In this document: in pieces, positions 47,167 through 58,512 of the stretch
Position numbering within the stretch: position 1 is the first letter of the stretch
How the letters are laid out: each line of letters opens with the position of its first letter
Assembly: GCA_003993805.1 (NCBI GenBank)
Contig: RSEF01000031.1
Coordinates: 17,952,361-18,016,360 of the forward strand
Direction of reading: 5' to 3'
From: Himantopus leucocephalus
Lineage: Eukaryota > Chordata > Aves > Charadriiformes > Recurvirostridae
Length of the DNA stretch: 64,000 bases
The notes under the pieces: model-generated
The model's database searches: none
What the model was told of the DNA's origin: nothing
The model's input: the letters and a program-made list of their open reading frames with translations, nothing else
Position numbers and translations under genes: made by a program

Positions 47167-48704
47167 ACTCTGCTGTTCTTTTGGAACTACGTATAAAGAT
47201 TTTGTTAAAATGAAAGACTGCCTGATATAAAGAGAAAAGAGGCTTTGCTTTCAAATGGCATTATCCTATATTTTCATGACCTTGATTCATTACTATGTGG
47301 ACAAAGTTAAAGTCAAGATAGTGCTGAAAGGTGTACTATCTGTTAAGTTCGGAGTGATCAATAACAAGACAAGGTATCAGGTATCTCAGAGTTGAGAACC
47401 CATTAACTTGGGAGAAAGCTGAAAAGCCAGAGGGAAGAAATAAGTCATAGTAACAAAAGGAGATGAAGAAGCGATGCAGTTCTCTTGACTATAGATTGAT
47501 ATGCTCCTGTAGCCATGCTTTGTGTCAAAAAGAATTTCAAATTACTGCTCTTGTGCACTGTGGCTTTACATTTGAATAAACTACCATAAGTTGACCAGTA
47601 AACACTAAGGGCTTAAATAAGAGAAAAATAGCAGATGCCAGCAGCAAACTAAAGCAATGATTCTCTAGAGTGAGTTCATAAAAACAACAAGAAAAGTTCA
47701 AATACAGGAAAACTAATGGCAGTAATTTTTTCCCATTAACGTAGTTTAAAAAAAGGAATTGAACTATATTGATTAGAATTGCATTTGTACAATATATGTT
47801 AAATCAATAAAACATGTACAGAATTTCTTTTTTTTTCAGACTCTAGAATGTTGAATCCACTCGATGTACTGTCAGAATAAAACTATTACAAGTATACCTT
47901 CTGCAAGGATATCCATTGAATAAAAGGCAAATATTTAGAATGAATTAATGTCAACAGCATATGTATACAATTTGCTTTACATTTCTAACTTCTCTGTGTT
48001 TGCAGTGATTTCTGTAATTTAAAAAAAAACTTTATTCCTCACATAGCACAGTATGTCTTTACAGGGATGAACTCTGTGTATGATTTCTTGTATTAGTAGG
48101 CATCCACACAACTTTCTCTGTTGTACAACAGTTTAACAGAATATATTAAGGCTTTTTGTACCTTGAATAAAACTGGTTTCTGTAACAGTTCTGATTATGT
48201 TTGCTTTTTATAAAGCAATAGCAACAAACCCCATTACTGATATAAGCAAAGCATTCTTTAGTTGTCAAGTGTTGATAAAATGGTGCCTGCTAAGTGATCT
48301 TCTACAAAATTAATTGAGTAGAGGGTACCTGCTGGTTTTAAAGGCCAATAATAACAGTAAGAAACTGTGAAACTGTAGTTTTTTGTACTGAACACTTATT
48401 AAGGTCTTTATTCCTGCAGCGAAATAGATTTCTTTTGGACAATTCAAATGATGAGCGTATGCCTACAATCTATATTAACATACTGTAATGGAAGACCTCA
48501 AGGTAGAGTGATCGGATCTTTCACGGACAACTCAAAGGAGTGACAGTTCTAAGTATGGAAGACTCAGTTTGTGGATATGGAGAGGAAGCAGAGACTGCAG
48601 CCTAGAGCTCATGCAAGCTTCTATGTTGATGGCAGGACTTTGGCAACTCAGTTCTCTCTGCATCCAAAATTGTGATAAAATGCCCTCTGAACAGCTACCA
48701 CCTA
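47167..48704. other. AT-rich unique DNA, no gene seen
   Basis: No coding or repeat family was recognised before the CR1 tail that starts at 48705. Confidence 0.5.
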
Positions 48705-49312
48705 ATCATCCTGGGGTGCATTAAAAAAAGTGTGGCCAGCAGGTGGAGGCAGGTTATCTTCCCCCTCTACTCTGCCCTGGTGAGGACACATCTGGAGTAC
48801 TGTGTCCAGTTCTGGGCTCCACGGTTCAAGAAAGACAAGGAACTACTGGAGAGAGTCCAGGGGAGGGCTACAAAGATGATCAAGGGGCTGGAGCATCTCT
48901 CCTATGAGGAAAGGCTAAGAGACCTGAGTCTGTTTAACCTGGAGAAGAGAAGACTGAGATCAATGGTCATCAGTATCTAAAGGGTGGGTGTCAAGAGGAT
49001 CGGGCCAGACTCTTTTCAGTGGTGCCCAGTGGCAGGACAAGAGGCAATGGGCACAAACTTGAACACAGGAAATTCTGTCTGAACATAAAGAAAACCTTTT
49101 TTACTTTGAGGGTGACAGAGCACTGGAACAGGCTGCCCAGAGAGGTTGTGGAGTTGCCTTCTCTGGAGATACTCAAAACTGACCTGGATGCATTCCTGTC
49201 CAACGTGCTTTAGGTGAACCTGCTTTGGCAGACGGGGTGGACCAGGTGATCTCTGAAGGTCCCCTTACACCCCATACAATTCTGTGATCCTCTCTGATTC
49301 TGTGATCAAGGC
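48705..49312 (+). mobile_element. CR1 LINE 3' fragment
   Basis: The frame begins with [20 protein letters not shown], followed by [16 protein letters not shown] and [18 protein letters not shown], the end of ORF2. The 3' untranslated part then has a 'gcaatgggcacaaacttga' block near 49046 and a 'ctggaacaggctgcccag' block near 49122. It ends near gattctgtgatc at about 49307. The copy is 5'-truncated and well preserved, with an open frame up to the stop near 48980. Confidence 0.92.
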
Positions 49313-50596
49313 ACCCACATGCTATAGGCATCATGATTTTGGTGTTCTATATTTGTCTAACGTGTAGATGCCATATTTGGGCTCAAGCTACCCCAGTTTG
49401 ATGTGGTCACTGCCTGTCTTCAGTGGTGTAAATGAGATAACAGAGCTAAATGACATTTATTCACTTCTAATTGAAGTAACGTACACCAAAGGCATCAGCT
49501 TATTTATTTTTTGACACTCTAATGCTACTATACTCATGTTCAGTGAAGATACAAGAATTAGGAGCCTCTCTAAATTCCCCAAAAGTTCTACAAGCTATAC
49601 ACGATTAGACAAATTCTTGCATATCAGTCTGAAAGAATTCACTCCACACCACAAGAAGCAAGTTATAGGCAATCACAGTTAATTTTAACAAAACTGAACG
49701 ATACCCACCTACTGTGGAGAAGATCATATTACTTGCACAAAAACTTAATGCAGAATGCTTGTATGTTTGGTTCACAAAATTTTGTCTAGTGTTTAAAACA
49801 CAAATATTCAGAAAATATTTTTATATAGAAATATAATTACAGTGTTCTAATACTATTGGTGGACAATACATCACTGTACTGAGGAACATCATAGTGTTAA
49901 ATACTTAATGATTACTAAATGTATATAATTAAATCAAGTTTAATTTGTTGTAAATAATCCCATCACAAAGTACAAAATCCATTTAAAACTGAAGTACAGA
50001 AATAGATGTGGTTTTTTGCATAAAACTAAATAGGAGCTCAAGCCATTTGTTCCTCTTGTACAGTAAAGCCATGGTTATCTTGCAGCTGCAATTCAGTCCA
50101 TTCAAAACATATTTCTTGCAGTTCTAAAAGTTTATTCATTTACAGAATGCTATTTGACCTTGGGTTTTCAATTTTTTGTAAATGATCACTGAAATAAATC
50201 CATAAAATCATGTTGGTCACACTGAAAAATGAGTTTGATACAAATGAGAGTTTCTAATCACAAATTATTAAAATGTGTTGGGGACAGCTTTTTGCTATGG
50301 AATACGGATTTCAAAATACTTCAGAAAAGTAGGATGCAATCCAGTGAAACATGCAGAGTCTACAATTAGATAAGAATACTCATCTATGCAATAACTGGCT
50401 AAATAACAGTATTTAGAAAAGAGTTTCATGCTTTTAGGGCACCTCCAAAAAAATGTCAATCAGTAATTTCTTGCTGTTGCAAAAATTACTTGTATAAATG
50501 GAAATATTTTCTCTATAAATAAAAAAGTATGTTCTGCATCCTGTGAAATGTTTTCTCCTCTACTTGTTTTCTTTATACATAGTTTCTAATTTGGGG
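49313..50596. other. AT-rich unique DNA, no gene seen
   Basis: No gene or repeat signal was recognised. Confidence 0.5.
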
Positions 50597-51062
50597 TCAT
50601 AGAATAGTTTGTGTTGGACGGGACCTCTAAGGGTCATCTAGTCCAACTCTCCTGAAATGAGCAGCTACATCTTCAACTACATCAAGTTGCTCAGAGCCCT
50701 GTCCAACCTGACCTTGAATGTTTCCAGGGATAGAATATCTACCACCTCTCTGGGCAAACTCTCCCAGTGTTTCACTACCGTCATCATAAAAAATTTCTTC
50801 ATTGTACCTAGTCCAAATCTACCCTCTTTTAGTTTAAAACCATTACCCCTTGTCCTATCACTACAGGCCCTGCTAAAATTTTTATCCCCATCTTTCTTAT
50901 AAACCCATTTTAAGTACTGAAAGGCCACAATAAGATCTCCCCAGAACTTTCTCTTCTGCAGGCTGAACAACCCCAACTCTCTCAGCCTGTACTTGTAGGA
51001 GAGGTATTCCAGCCCTCAGATCATTTTTATAGCCCTCCTCTGGACCTGCTACAACAGGTCCT
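50597..51062 (-). mobile_element. CR1 LINE 3' fragment, minus strand
   Basis: On the plus strand it starts with a 'ggtcatagaatagtttgtgt' block, the reverse complement of the CR1 3' terminus. 'gtccaacctgaccttgaatg' (near 50700) and 'accattaccccttgtcctat' (near 50840) follow. It ends near 51062 in the 'ctcctctggacctgctac' block. The minus strand gives FSLQKRKFWGDLIVAFQYLK near the end of ORF2. It belongs to another CR1 subfamily than the copies at 5 kb and 49 kb, as the 3' text differs. Confidence 0.93.
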
Positions 51063-52254
51063 AGGTGCCTACCAAATTGGGTATAAATTAAGGCAACAGC
51101 ATTACTTTGTCGAGTCCTAAAGACTTAGAAACCGCCCTTAATCCTATGTGGCACTGTTGTAGTTCTGAGCAATGGACACACATGACAGGTTTGAAATAAC
51201 CCAAATTTGTAGAGGTTTCTGTGATTTATAGTATCAAACATGAGAAAATTATACTAATTCACCGTATTCAGACAAACAATTTGCACTTCCACTTTTTTCG
51301 ATTAGCTATGTCAATAGATAATCAACAGCCATAGACAGGAAAATTGTAGTGGGATTATGCAATTTTTTCTTGCTGCGGTCATATAATTTGAATATATTTT
51401 CTACATCAGTACTGCACTATTCCTTTTATTCTTGACTATATTAACTCCTGCAGTGCAGAAAAATAGAAAAAGTGATATGCAGATGTCAGTTGGTATTTAG
51501 GAATGCTTGGCCATGAAATCTCAACTGGAAAACTTTGAAGCTGTCTGTGTAGGCAAACTGGAGGAAGAAAAAGAACAGTATGTGATTACTGACAAATGAG
51601 TTCTTCACCTAAGGAACCGGTAGGCCAGCTGTTGGTGTTACAAAGAGCCAGCTTGTTATTTTGCTACTATTGAAGCAATACACTTACTATGATGAAAAAA
51701 CATAGGAGGTCAGAAAACTGTTTCTTTACAATGTCATGAAGTTGATGGCACGTAATGACAAACCCTTGACTTCCTATATAAAGAAAGGACCTAGATAAGC
51801 ATAGTTTTAGGGAAGAAAATAAAAATAGTATCTTACCGAGTTTCAGGTGGTTATAATTAATATAGTACTTCAACAAGATGAGAAGCAAAAATTCTAGATT
51901 CGTACATAGTCTAGGCATAGCAATTTGCTAGTTATATCACTGTGAGGCAATTTCGAATTTGCAGATGTCAGAATTACCTACGTATCATGCAGTTTGCTTA
52001 CCAGATGATCAACGTATGGGGTGCTATATGTCACTAGATGCCTGACAACTGCAATTTAAATACCACATGTAATAAATTAAAGGGTTCAGATTCAATTACT
52101 CCAAAGAGCAGAGAAGAAGAAATTAATGGAAGTCTTAATGCTGTTTAGCTTTTTAAAAGATCAAATGGAAAATGTCAAATAATCAAGCTATTTGCAAGCA
52201 CCTGGAAGACAATAAAGATAGCATATAATAGCAAACATAAAAGACAACATGGAG
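51063..52254. other. AT-rich unique DNA, no gene seen
   Basis: No feature was recognised apart from frames of no known family. Confidence 0.5.
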
Positions 52255-52625
52255 TTGTAAGCTACAAATCTTGACAAACCAGTCTAGGTTTATGAAGGAC
52301 AACAAGTCTTATAATGCCATTTATATTAAATTCAATAGTGCATTTGACATTGCTTTCCATAAATAGTTGAAGAAAACATAATCTGGTTCTATCTCAGTCA
52401 GATTACTGGCCCAGTTTTAAAAAAAAAATAAAGTGGAAAAAAGGAAGTGCATCATTACAGAAAGTTCTGCTTAAAGAACAAGGAATATCAAAAGTTTAGT
52501 GAACATGATTTACAAAGATAATTTGAATGAACTTGAGTTCAGCTTAAGAAAAACAAAGGCTCAGGGATAACGTGATGGCAATTTTCAAGTATAAGAAAGA
52601 CTTCAAGATTTTCCTTCTAAGAAAA
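52255..52625 (+). mobile_element. Ancient CR1-type LINE fragment, decayed reverse transcriptase and 3' part
   Basis: Near 52345 the text reads like a reverse transcriptase catalytic block (YIKFNSAFDIAFHK when translated), comparable with the YLDFSKAFD block of younger copies. Near 52557 a phrase like 'ggctcagggataacgtgatg' fits the CR1 tail. The copy is very diverged and without open frames. This is a pattern-based call with uncertain limits. Confidence 0.45.
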
Positions 52626-53387
52626 TCCTGTAACAGCTCGAATGACCAAAATGGAGTAATCCTTTCCATGGACAGGGTCAGCATGGAGTGCTGCACACTG
52701 CTTGGAAGACTATTCAATGCTGCACAAATGGGGGTGATCAGAATCTATAGTGATATAAGATTATCTATACTATTTTCTTTTTCTTTATTTTGCTAGCGAT
52801 GATAAATATCATTTTAAGTATCATTTAGCATGCGACTTTACAGAGTCTAAGCACCTTTCTTCCTGGAGTCATAACAGACCAGCACCTCCTGGTAAAAAAA
52901 TACCTTAGTGATAGGAAGTGTTAAAAAAAAAGACAAGAGGGACACTGACTAAGAATTATACGGTAGTTATCTTGTAGCAGCTTAACTAAAGAAAGTATTT
53001 TTTCTTATGAGGAACGTAACAGGTTTAGCTGATCCTGCACTGAAGAAGGCAGAGAGAGTAGATGATACTGGGATGAATTTGTTATATTTCTTTGATTTTT
53101 GTCAATCAGGATGCAAGTCAGGCAGCATGTGCTAACCATGATCAAACTGATATGATTTGTACAATATGGGAAATTTAACAAAAATGTTATGTAGTCAATT
53201 CAAATCCGCCAGTACTACCAAGCTATCAAGTTCTCCGAAGGCTTCAGGAAAAATTTCATTATTCGGACAAGTTTTCAAATATATTTCTTTCATTTCATAA
53301 TGGGTGAGGGCACAGGTATTTGTTTAAAGCAGACTGCTTACATTTTTCAATGACAAAAAAATGTTACAATGCAATAGCTTGTTCTAT
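52626..53387. other. Unique DNA, no gene seen
   Basis: No gene or clear repeat was recognised. A part near 52860-53140 could be more of an old LINE, but I cannot support it. Confidence 0.4.
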
Positions 53388-53409
53388 AGTACAACCTATA
53401 GGTTGTACT
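53388..53409. other. Perfect 22-base palindrome
   Basis: AGTACAACCTA is followed directly by its inverse TAGGTTGTACT, with no spacer. The bases outside do not pair. A perfect palindrome of this length is uncommon in a 64 kb window. It has no gene or transposon end beside it. Confidence 0.7.
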
Positions 53410-55131
53410 TAATTGGCATAAAGGAATCTGTATTTGTCAGCATATACATGAGAGAGATTTTGTGCTAAATCAAAAATTATATAATTGCTGTGCTGTAGGC
53501 TGTTCTTTTAATGATTATGCACATATTAGGATGTATGCCATATATCATCAACTCTTTTGATCACAAGATTAAGTCTGCACATCAACATAAAGGAAATTAA
53601 GGTCCTCATCCAGCTTCACAACACTGAAAAACTAGAAGACGTTGAAAAGTTAGCTAGATCTGTGCATTGTCACTGAATAACTGAAAAATTTGTGGGATAA
53701 TTTAGCTAGGTTGACAATATAACATGTAAAATGTACATGGATGACAATACAGATGAATTTAAGTTCTGTTTTGGGACACTAAAAACTCATCTCTGTATTA
53801 AAAGAGAAAAAAATTATTTTGAATGAAAGTGTTTTATTTATTTTTCAAAACCAGTTTTATGTAACATGCAGCAGATAAGAAACTTGCAGTCATCGGAACA
53901 AACATCTCAATGCTTTCCACATGAGTCTGTATGAATGATTTTGCTGATTTAAAGTGACAAAATAGAGTTTTGAATATTGAGTTCAGCAGCACAACTGTAT
54001 GCTTCTTTAAGCACAAATATGCTGGTCCAGGCATCTGTATGTCAGGTAATAGGTGGCTCAAACCTATTTTCGCTGGCCAGATAATATATACATAAATGGC
54101 TGAAACGAAGGTTGATGAAACGTTACATGGACATGCTCAAGACAAATCTTTAGTGGAGTGGCAGCAGTACCACCACAATATGGAAAACTAAAAGGCTAAG
54201 GGTAATTTGCTGAGTCAAAGAACCTATATTGATGCTACCAGGGCCTTCCAGCAAAAACTTCAAGCTGCATGGATAAAAGATACCATTCAAAATGACTGCA
54301 ATGAAGAGTACAAAATATTTTTATGGCACTTATTGTACTAATTGGCTATAAAATGGTACCATAAATTACTATGGCTACAAATTACAATGGCTACAAACAT
54401 GAGACTAATTTGTCATGAAGAAGGCACAAAACTGAATCTTCCTATACTGAATTAGTAATGGCTCTGCAAAAGTTTCCTGGAAAGCCCATCTGTCTGAAGA
54501 AACAGAAGAAACAGTTTGAGATGTAGGATATTCGTATGGAAGTCTGGCACTGTAGAGATTTGGAGGAGGGTAGGGAAGAAAAAAGCTTATTTTACTCAGA
54601 TTGAGTAAAATTTACAGAAGTTGTGGCAGGGAAATATAGACCAAACTATCTAATTTTTGTGGAACAAAATGTTTGTGGACTGGTCCCATTTTTATTTTAA
54701 AGATATATTTTTTTGATTCTTTTGGAAAAGCCTAGTAACATAAATGCTACAATCAAATTAGCTAAGCAAATATAACTACTACCATTTCTGCCTGCACGTT
54801 GATGATATGATTTAAAGTTGGTTTTGTAAATCTGACCTACGATGTGAAGAAAGCCAGCACAAGATTAATTTGTGAGGATGAAGGCAAGTGAAATAACACA
54901 TATTCACATTAAGAAAATATTTACCTCATTATCATGTGTGCTGCTGGCATGTTATTTTTTTGGCATATAGTAGACAATAGGTAGTTTGGTGCGAAGGCTT
55001 TTAAAGAGATAACTAACCTCATTACAACTTCTGGATATGATACAGAGACTCTCCTGCCAGGAGATACTAACTTATTTATTTTACTACTGTGTACAAGTCA
55101 GCAGTGACACCATTGCCTTTTACTTCTTATG

Positions 55132-55145
55132 GTTACCATAGCAAC
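55132..55145. promoter_or_regulatory. RFX X-box motif
   Basis: GTTACCATAGCAAC fits the RFX pattern GTTNCCATRGNAAC at every position, with the standard AT between the halves. It is the best match of four RFX-like words in this window. Use as a binding site is inference. Confidence 0.4.
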
Positions 55146-55243
55146 TAGACTATCATGTTAACCTTTTGTTATTATTCATTTCTTTCTTTTATATTTTAAC
55201 TAAGGATCTTAATTTATTTTATGCTTCTTTAATAGAGATCAAT

Positions 55244-55323
55244 AAACTTTTAAATAATCCTTAGTTTATTCTACAACATCAACAAGTTCTTAGATAATCC
55301 TTGGTTTCTTCTACAGCAGAGTC
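55244..55323 (+). repeat. Two copies of a 40-base imperfect tandem unit
   Basis: The phrase 'ataatccttagtttattctac' type text at about 55254 returns at about 55294 as 'ataatccttggtttcttctac' type text, with a few substitutions. The period is 40 bases. Confidence 0.7.
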
Positions 55324-55774
55324 TATTACAGTTTTCTTTAGTTGTATAATTTAGTCTTCTTTTTCAGTATTTCTTTCTCTCCAATCATTTTAACTGCCCT
55401 TTCAGACTCCCTTTTCCAATTAGTATTCATTGAGGATGCATATGAGAGCGATATTGAGTGAGCTGAGTTGATAATATTACATGGTACTAACAGGAGTACA
55501 TTATACTGAAAACGTGATGCTATTTGGTGGGACAAATTTGAATTAGAGGTCCTGAACTCAATAAAAAATCAAACCAGAATGAGTAGTTCTTTCCTGCTTG
55601 TTTAGTTGCCATAAATGCAGGCAACTAAAAACCGTCTATTGATAATACTGGTTAGAGTTGCTTCACAGACCAACAGACCCTTTCTGGGATTCCAGCGCAC
55701 TACGGTGTTTTTCTGAATACCTGTGCACAAATACATACAGCATAGGAAATAACACGAAAAACTGGAAATCTGTG

Positions 55775-58512
55775 TGCTGTTGCAGGGCTATGATCTTGTT
55801 GGCATCACAGAGACTTGGTGGAATGGCTCATATAACAAGTGCTTCAATGGAGGAATACAGGCTCTTTATCAAGGACAGGGAAGATTCCTTATGCGGGAGT
55901 TGCTCACTATGTGAGAAAACAGCCAGAATGCATGGAGCTGGATATGGATGATGATCTGAGTGAGAGATTATGGGTGAGGATGAAAGAGTAGACTGGTATG
56001 GGTGACTGTACTGTGTGCCTGCTATAGGTTGCCTGACCAGGAAAAACAAGTGGATAGTGCCTTCTCCAGATGGCTAGAAGCAGTCTCACATTCACAGGAT
56101 CTTGTCCTCATGAGGAACTTCAACTAGACTGATATCTGCTGGAGGAAAAACATAGCAGGGCATAAGCAATTAAGGAGATTCTTGGGGAGCATTAATAACA
56201 ACTTTCTGCCCCAAGTCATAAAGGAGCTAATGAGGAGAGGCGCTCTGGTGGACCTCATACTCACAAACAAGGATAGGCTTATTGGGGATATGAAGGCTGA
56301 AGGCAGGCTTGGCTGAAGTGATCATAAAATGATATATTTCAGGATCCTGAGAGGAAAGAGAAGGGAAAAATGCAAGAGCAAAACACTGGACCTGAGGAGA
56401 GCAGACTCTGGCCTCTTCAAGGATCTGCTTGGAAGAGACCCATGGGATAAGGCCCTGGGGGGAAGAGAGGCCCACAAAAGCTAGTTAATATTCATGCATT
56501 GCCTCTTCCACACTCAAGAGTGGTCCATCCCAATCAGCAGGAAGTCGAGCAAAAATGCCAGGTGGCCTGCACGGATGAATAAGGAGCTCCTGGCAAAACT
56601 CCAGCATAAAAAGGAAGGATATAGAGGGCGGAAGCAAGGACAGGTAACCTGGGATAAATACAGAGCCACTGTCCGAGCACACAGAGACACAATTAGCAAA
56701 GCCAAGGCCCCAGTGTAATCGAATCTGACCAGAGATGTCAAAGGAAACAAGAAGGGCTTCTATAAGTACACAGGTGACAAAAAGAAGAGTTGAGAAAATG
56801 TGGGCTCACTGCTGAATGGGGAAGGGGAGGTGGTGACACTTAACATGGAAAAGTTCGAGGTACTGAATGTTCTTTTCACCTCAGTGTTGACTAACAAGAA
56901 CATCTTTCAGGAGCTCCAAGCTCTGGAGGCCAGGGCAAAAGTAAGGATCAAGGTGGAAGAGGATCAAATCAGGGAATACTTAAGCAAACTGAACAAACAA
57001 AAGCCCACAGGTCCAGATTATGTGTGCCTGTAAGTGTTGGGAGCTGGCTGATGCCATTTCGAGGCCACTCTCAATAATCTTTGAAGGATCACGGCAATTA
57101 TGAGAGGTGCCTGAAGACTGGAGGAAAGAAAATGTCACTCCTATCTTCAAGAAGGGTAAGAAGGAATACCTGGAGCATTATAGGCTGGTCAACTTCACCT
57201 CAATCTATATGAACGTGATGGAGCAGCTAATCCTGGAAACCATTTCCAGGCACGTGAAGGACAAGAAGGTGATCAGGAGTAGCCAGCAGAGATTCACAAA
57301 GGGGAAGTCATGCTTGACCAACCTGATAACCTTCTACAATGAAATGATTGGCTTGGTAGTTGAGGGGAGAACAGCGTATGTTGTCTACCTTGACATTAGC
57401 AAGGCTTTTGGCAGGATGTCCCACAAGATACTAATGAAAAAGCTGATGAAGTATGGGCTGGATGAGCAGATAGTGAGGTGAACTGAAAATTGAATGACTG
57501 GCCAGGCCCAGAGGGAGATGATCTGTAGCATGAAGTCTGTTTGGAGGCCAGTAAACAACAGTGTACCCTTGTGATCAACAGTGGGTCCAGTCCTGTTTAA
57601 CATCTTCATTAATGATCTGGCTGATGGGGCAGAGTGTATCCTCATCAAGTTTGCAAAAGGTATTAAAACAGAAAGAGTGCCTGATACATCAGAGTGTTGT
57701 GCTGCCACCCAGAGGGACCTCAAAAGTCTTGACAAATGGGCTGACATGAACCTCATGAAGTTCAACAAGTGGGAGTTCCAAATCCTGCACCTGGCGAGGA
57801 ATAACCCCAAGCACCAGTACATGCTAGAGGCTGACCAACTGGAAAGCAGCTTTGCAGAGAAGAACCTGGGAGTCCTGGTGGACACCAAGTTGAACATGCA
57901 CCAGCAATGTTCCTTTTGCCACTAAGGCTGATGTTACCCTGGGCTATGTTCAGAGGAGTGTTGCCAACAGGTCAATGGAAGTGACCCTTCTCCTCTACTC
58001 AGGACTGGTACTGAGGCCACATCTGGAGTACTGTGTTCAGTTTTGGGGTCCCCAGTATAAGAGAGACATGGACATACTGGAGAAAGTCCAGCAAAGGGCC
58101 ACTAAAATGATTTACAGACTGGAGCATCTCTCCATGATTAAAGACTGAGACAGCTGATCCTAGAGAATAGAAGGCTTGGAGGGTAACTCATCCATTTATA
58201 TAAATACCTGAAGGGAGCGTGCAAAGAAGACAGAGCTGTCCACTGTGTCTACTGACAAGACCAGAGGCAATGGGCTTGAATTGGAACACAGGAGGTTCTG
58301 TCTGAATATCAGGAAAAGCTTTTTCACAGTGACGGTAACAGCACTGGCATAAGTTGCCCAGGGAAGTTCTAGAGTCTACATCCTTGGAGATACTCAAAAG
58401 CCATCTGGACATGGTCCTGGGAAAATGGGTCTAGGTGTCCCTGCTTGAGCATGGGGTTTGGACCAGATGACCTCCAGAGGTCATTTTCACCCTAAACCAT
58501 TCTGTGATTCAT
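55775..58512 (+). mobile_element. Longest CR1 LINE here: endonuclease, reverse transcriptase and 3' tail
   Basis: The order is: endonuclease blocks (VGITETWWNG near 55799); linker blocks such as KHKSW and KENVTPIFKKGKKE near 57127; reverse transcriptase; the end of ORF2 (LEYCVQFW near 58024); and a 3' tail ending with a 'ttctgtgattc' block at about 58500-58510. The 5' part and ORF1 are missing, because the copy starts inside ORF2 near 55775. It contains many stops and several frameshifts, so it is inactive. It is more decayed than the copies at 3-5 and 39-40 kb, and so probably older. Confidence 0.93.
57010..58150 (+). pseudogene. CR1 reverse transcriptase remnant
   Basis: Pieces in order are WRKENVTPIFKKGKKEYLEH near 57120, LVNFTSIYMNVMEQLILETI near 57185 and KGKSCLTNLITFYNEM near 57300. 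YVVYLDISKAFGRMSHKI follows near 57376, then GPVLFNIFINDLADG near 57584 and LIKFAKGIK near 57642. The motif A block keeps its first aspartate (YLD), but the later AFD residue is a glycine. The block that should hold the catalytic FADD pair reads FAKG, because the D pair and a few residues after it are lost. Reverse transcription is therefore impossible. The domain makes cDNA from the element RNA. Confidence 0.85.

Larger units (their letters stand above)
53410..55774. other. AT-rich unique DNA with an RFX-like motif and a 40-base duplication
   Basis: No gene was recognised. The RFX word at 55132 and the two-copy repeat at 55244-55323 are listed separately. Confidence 0.5.
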
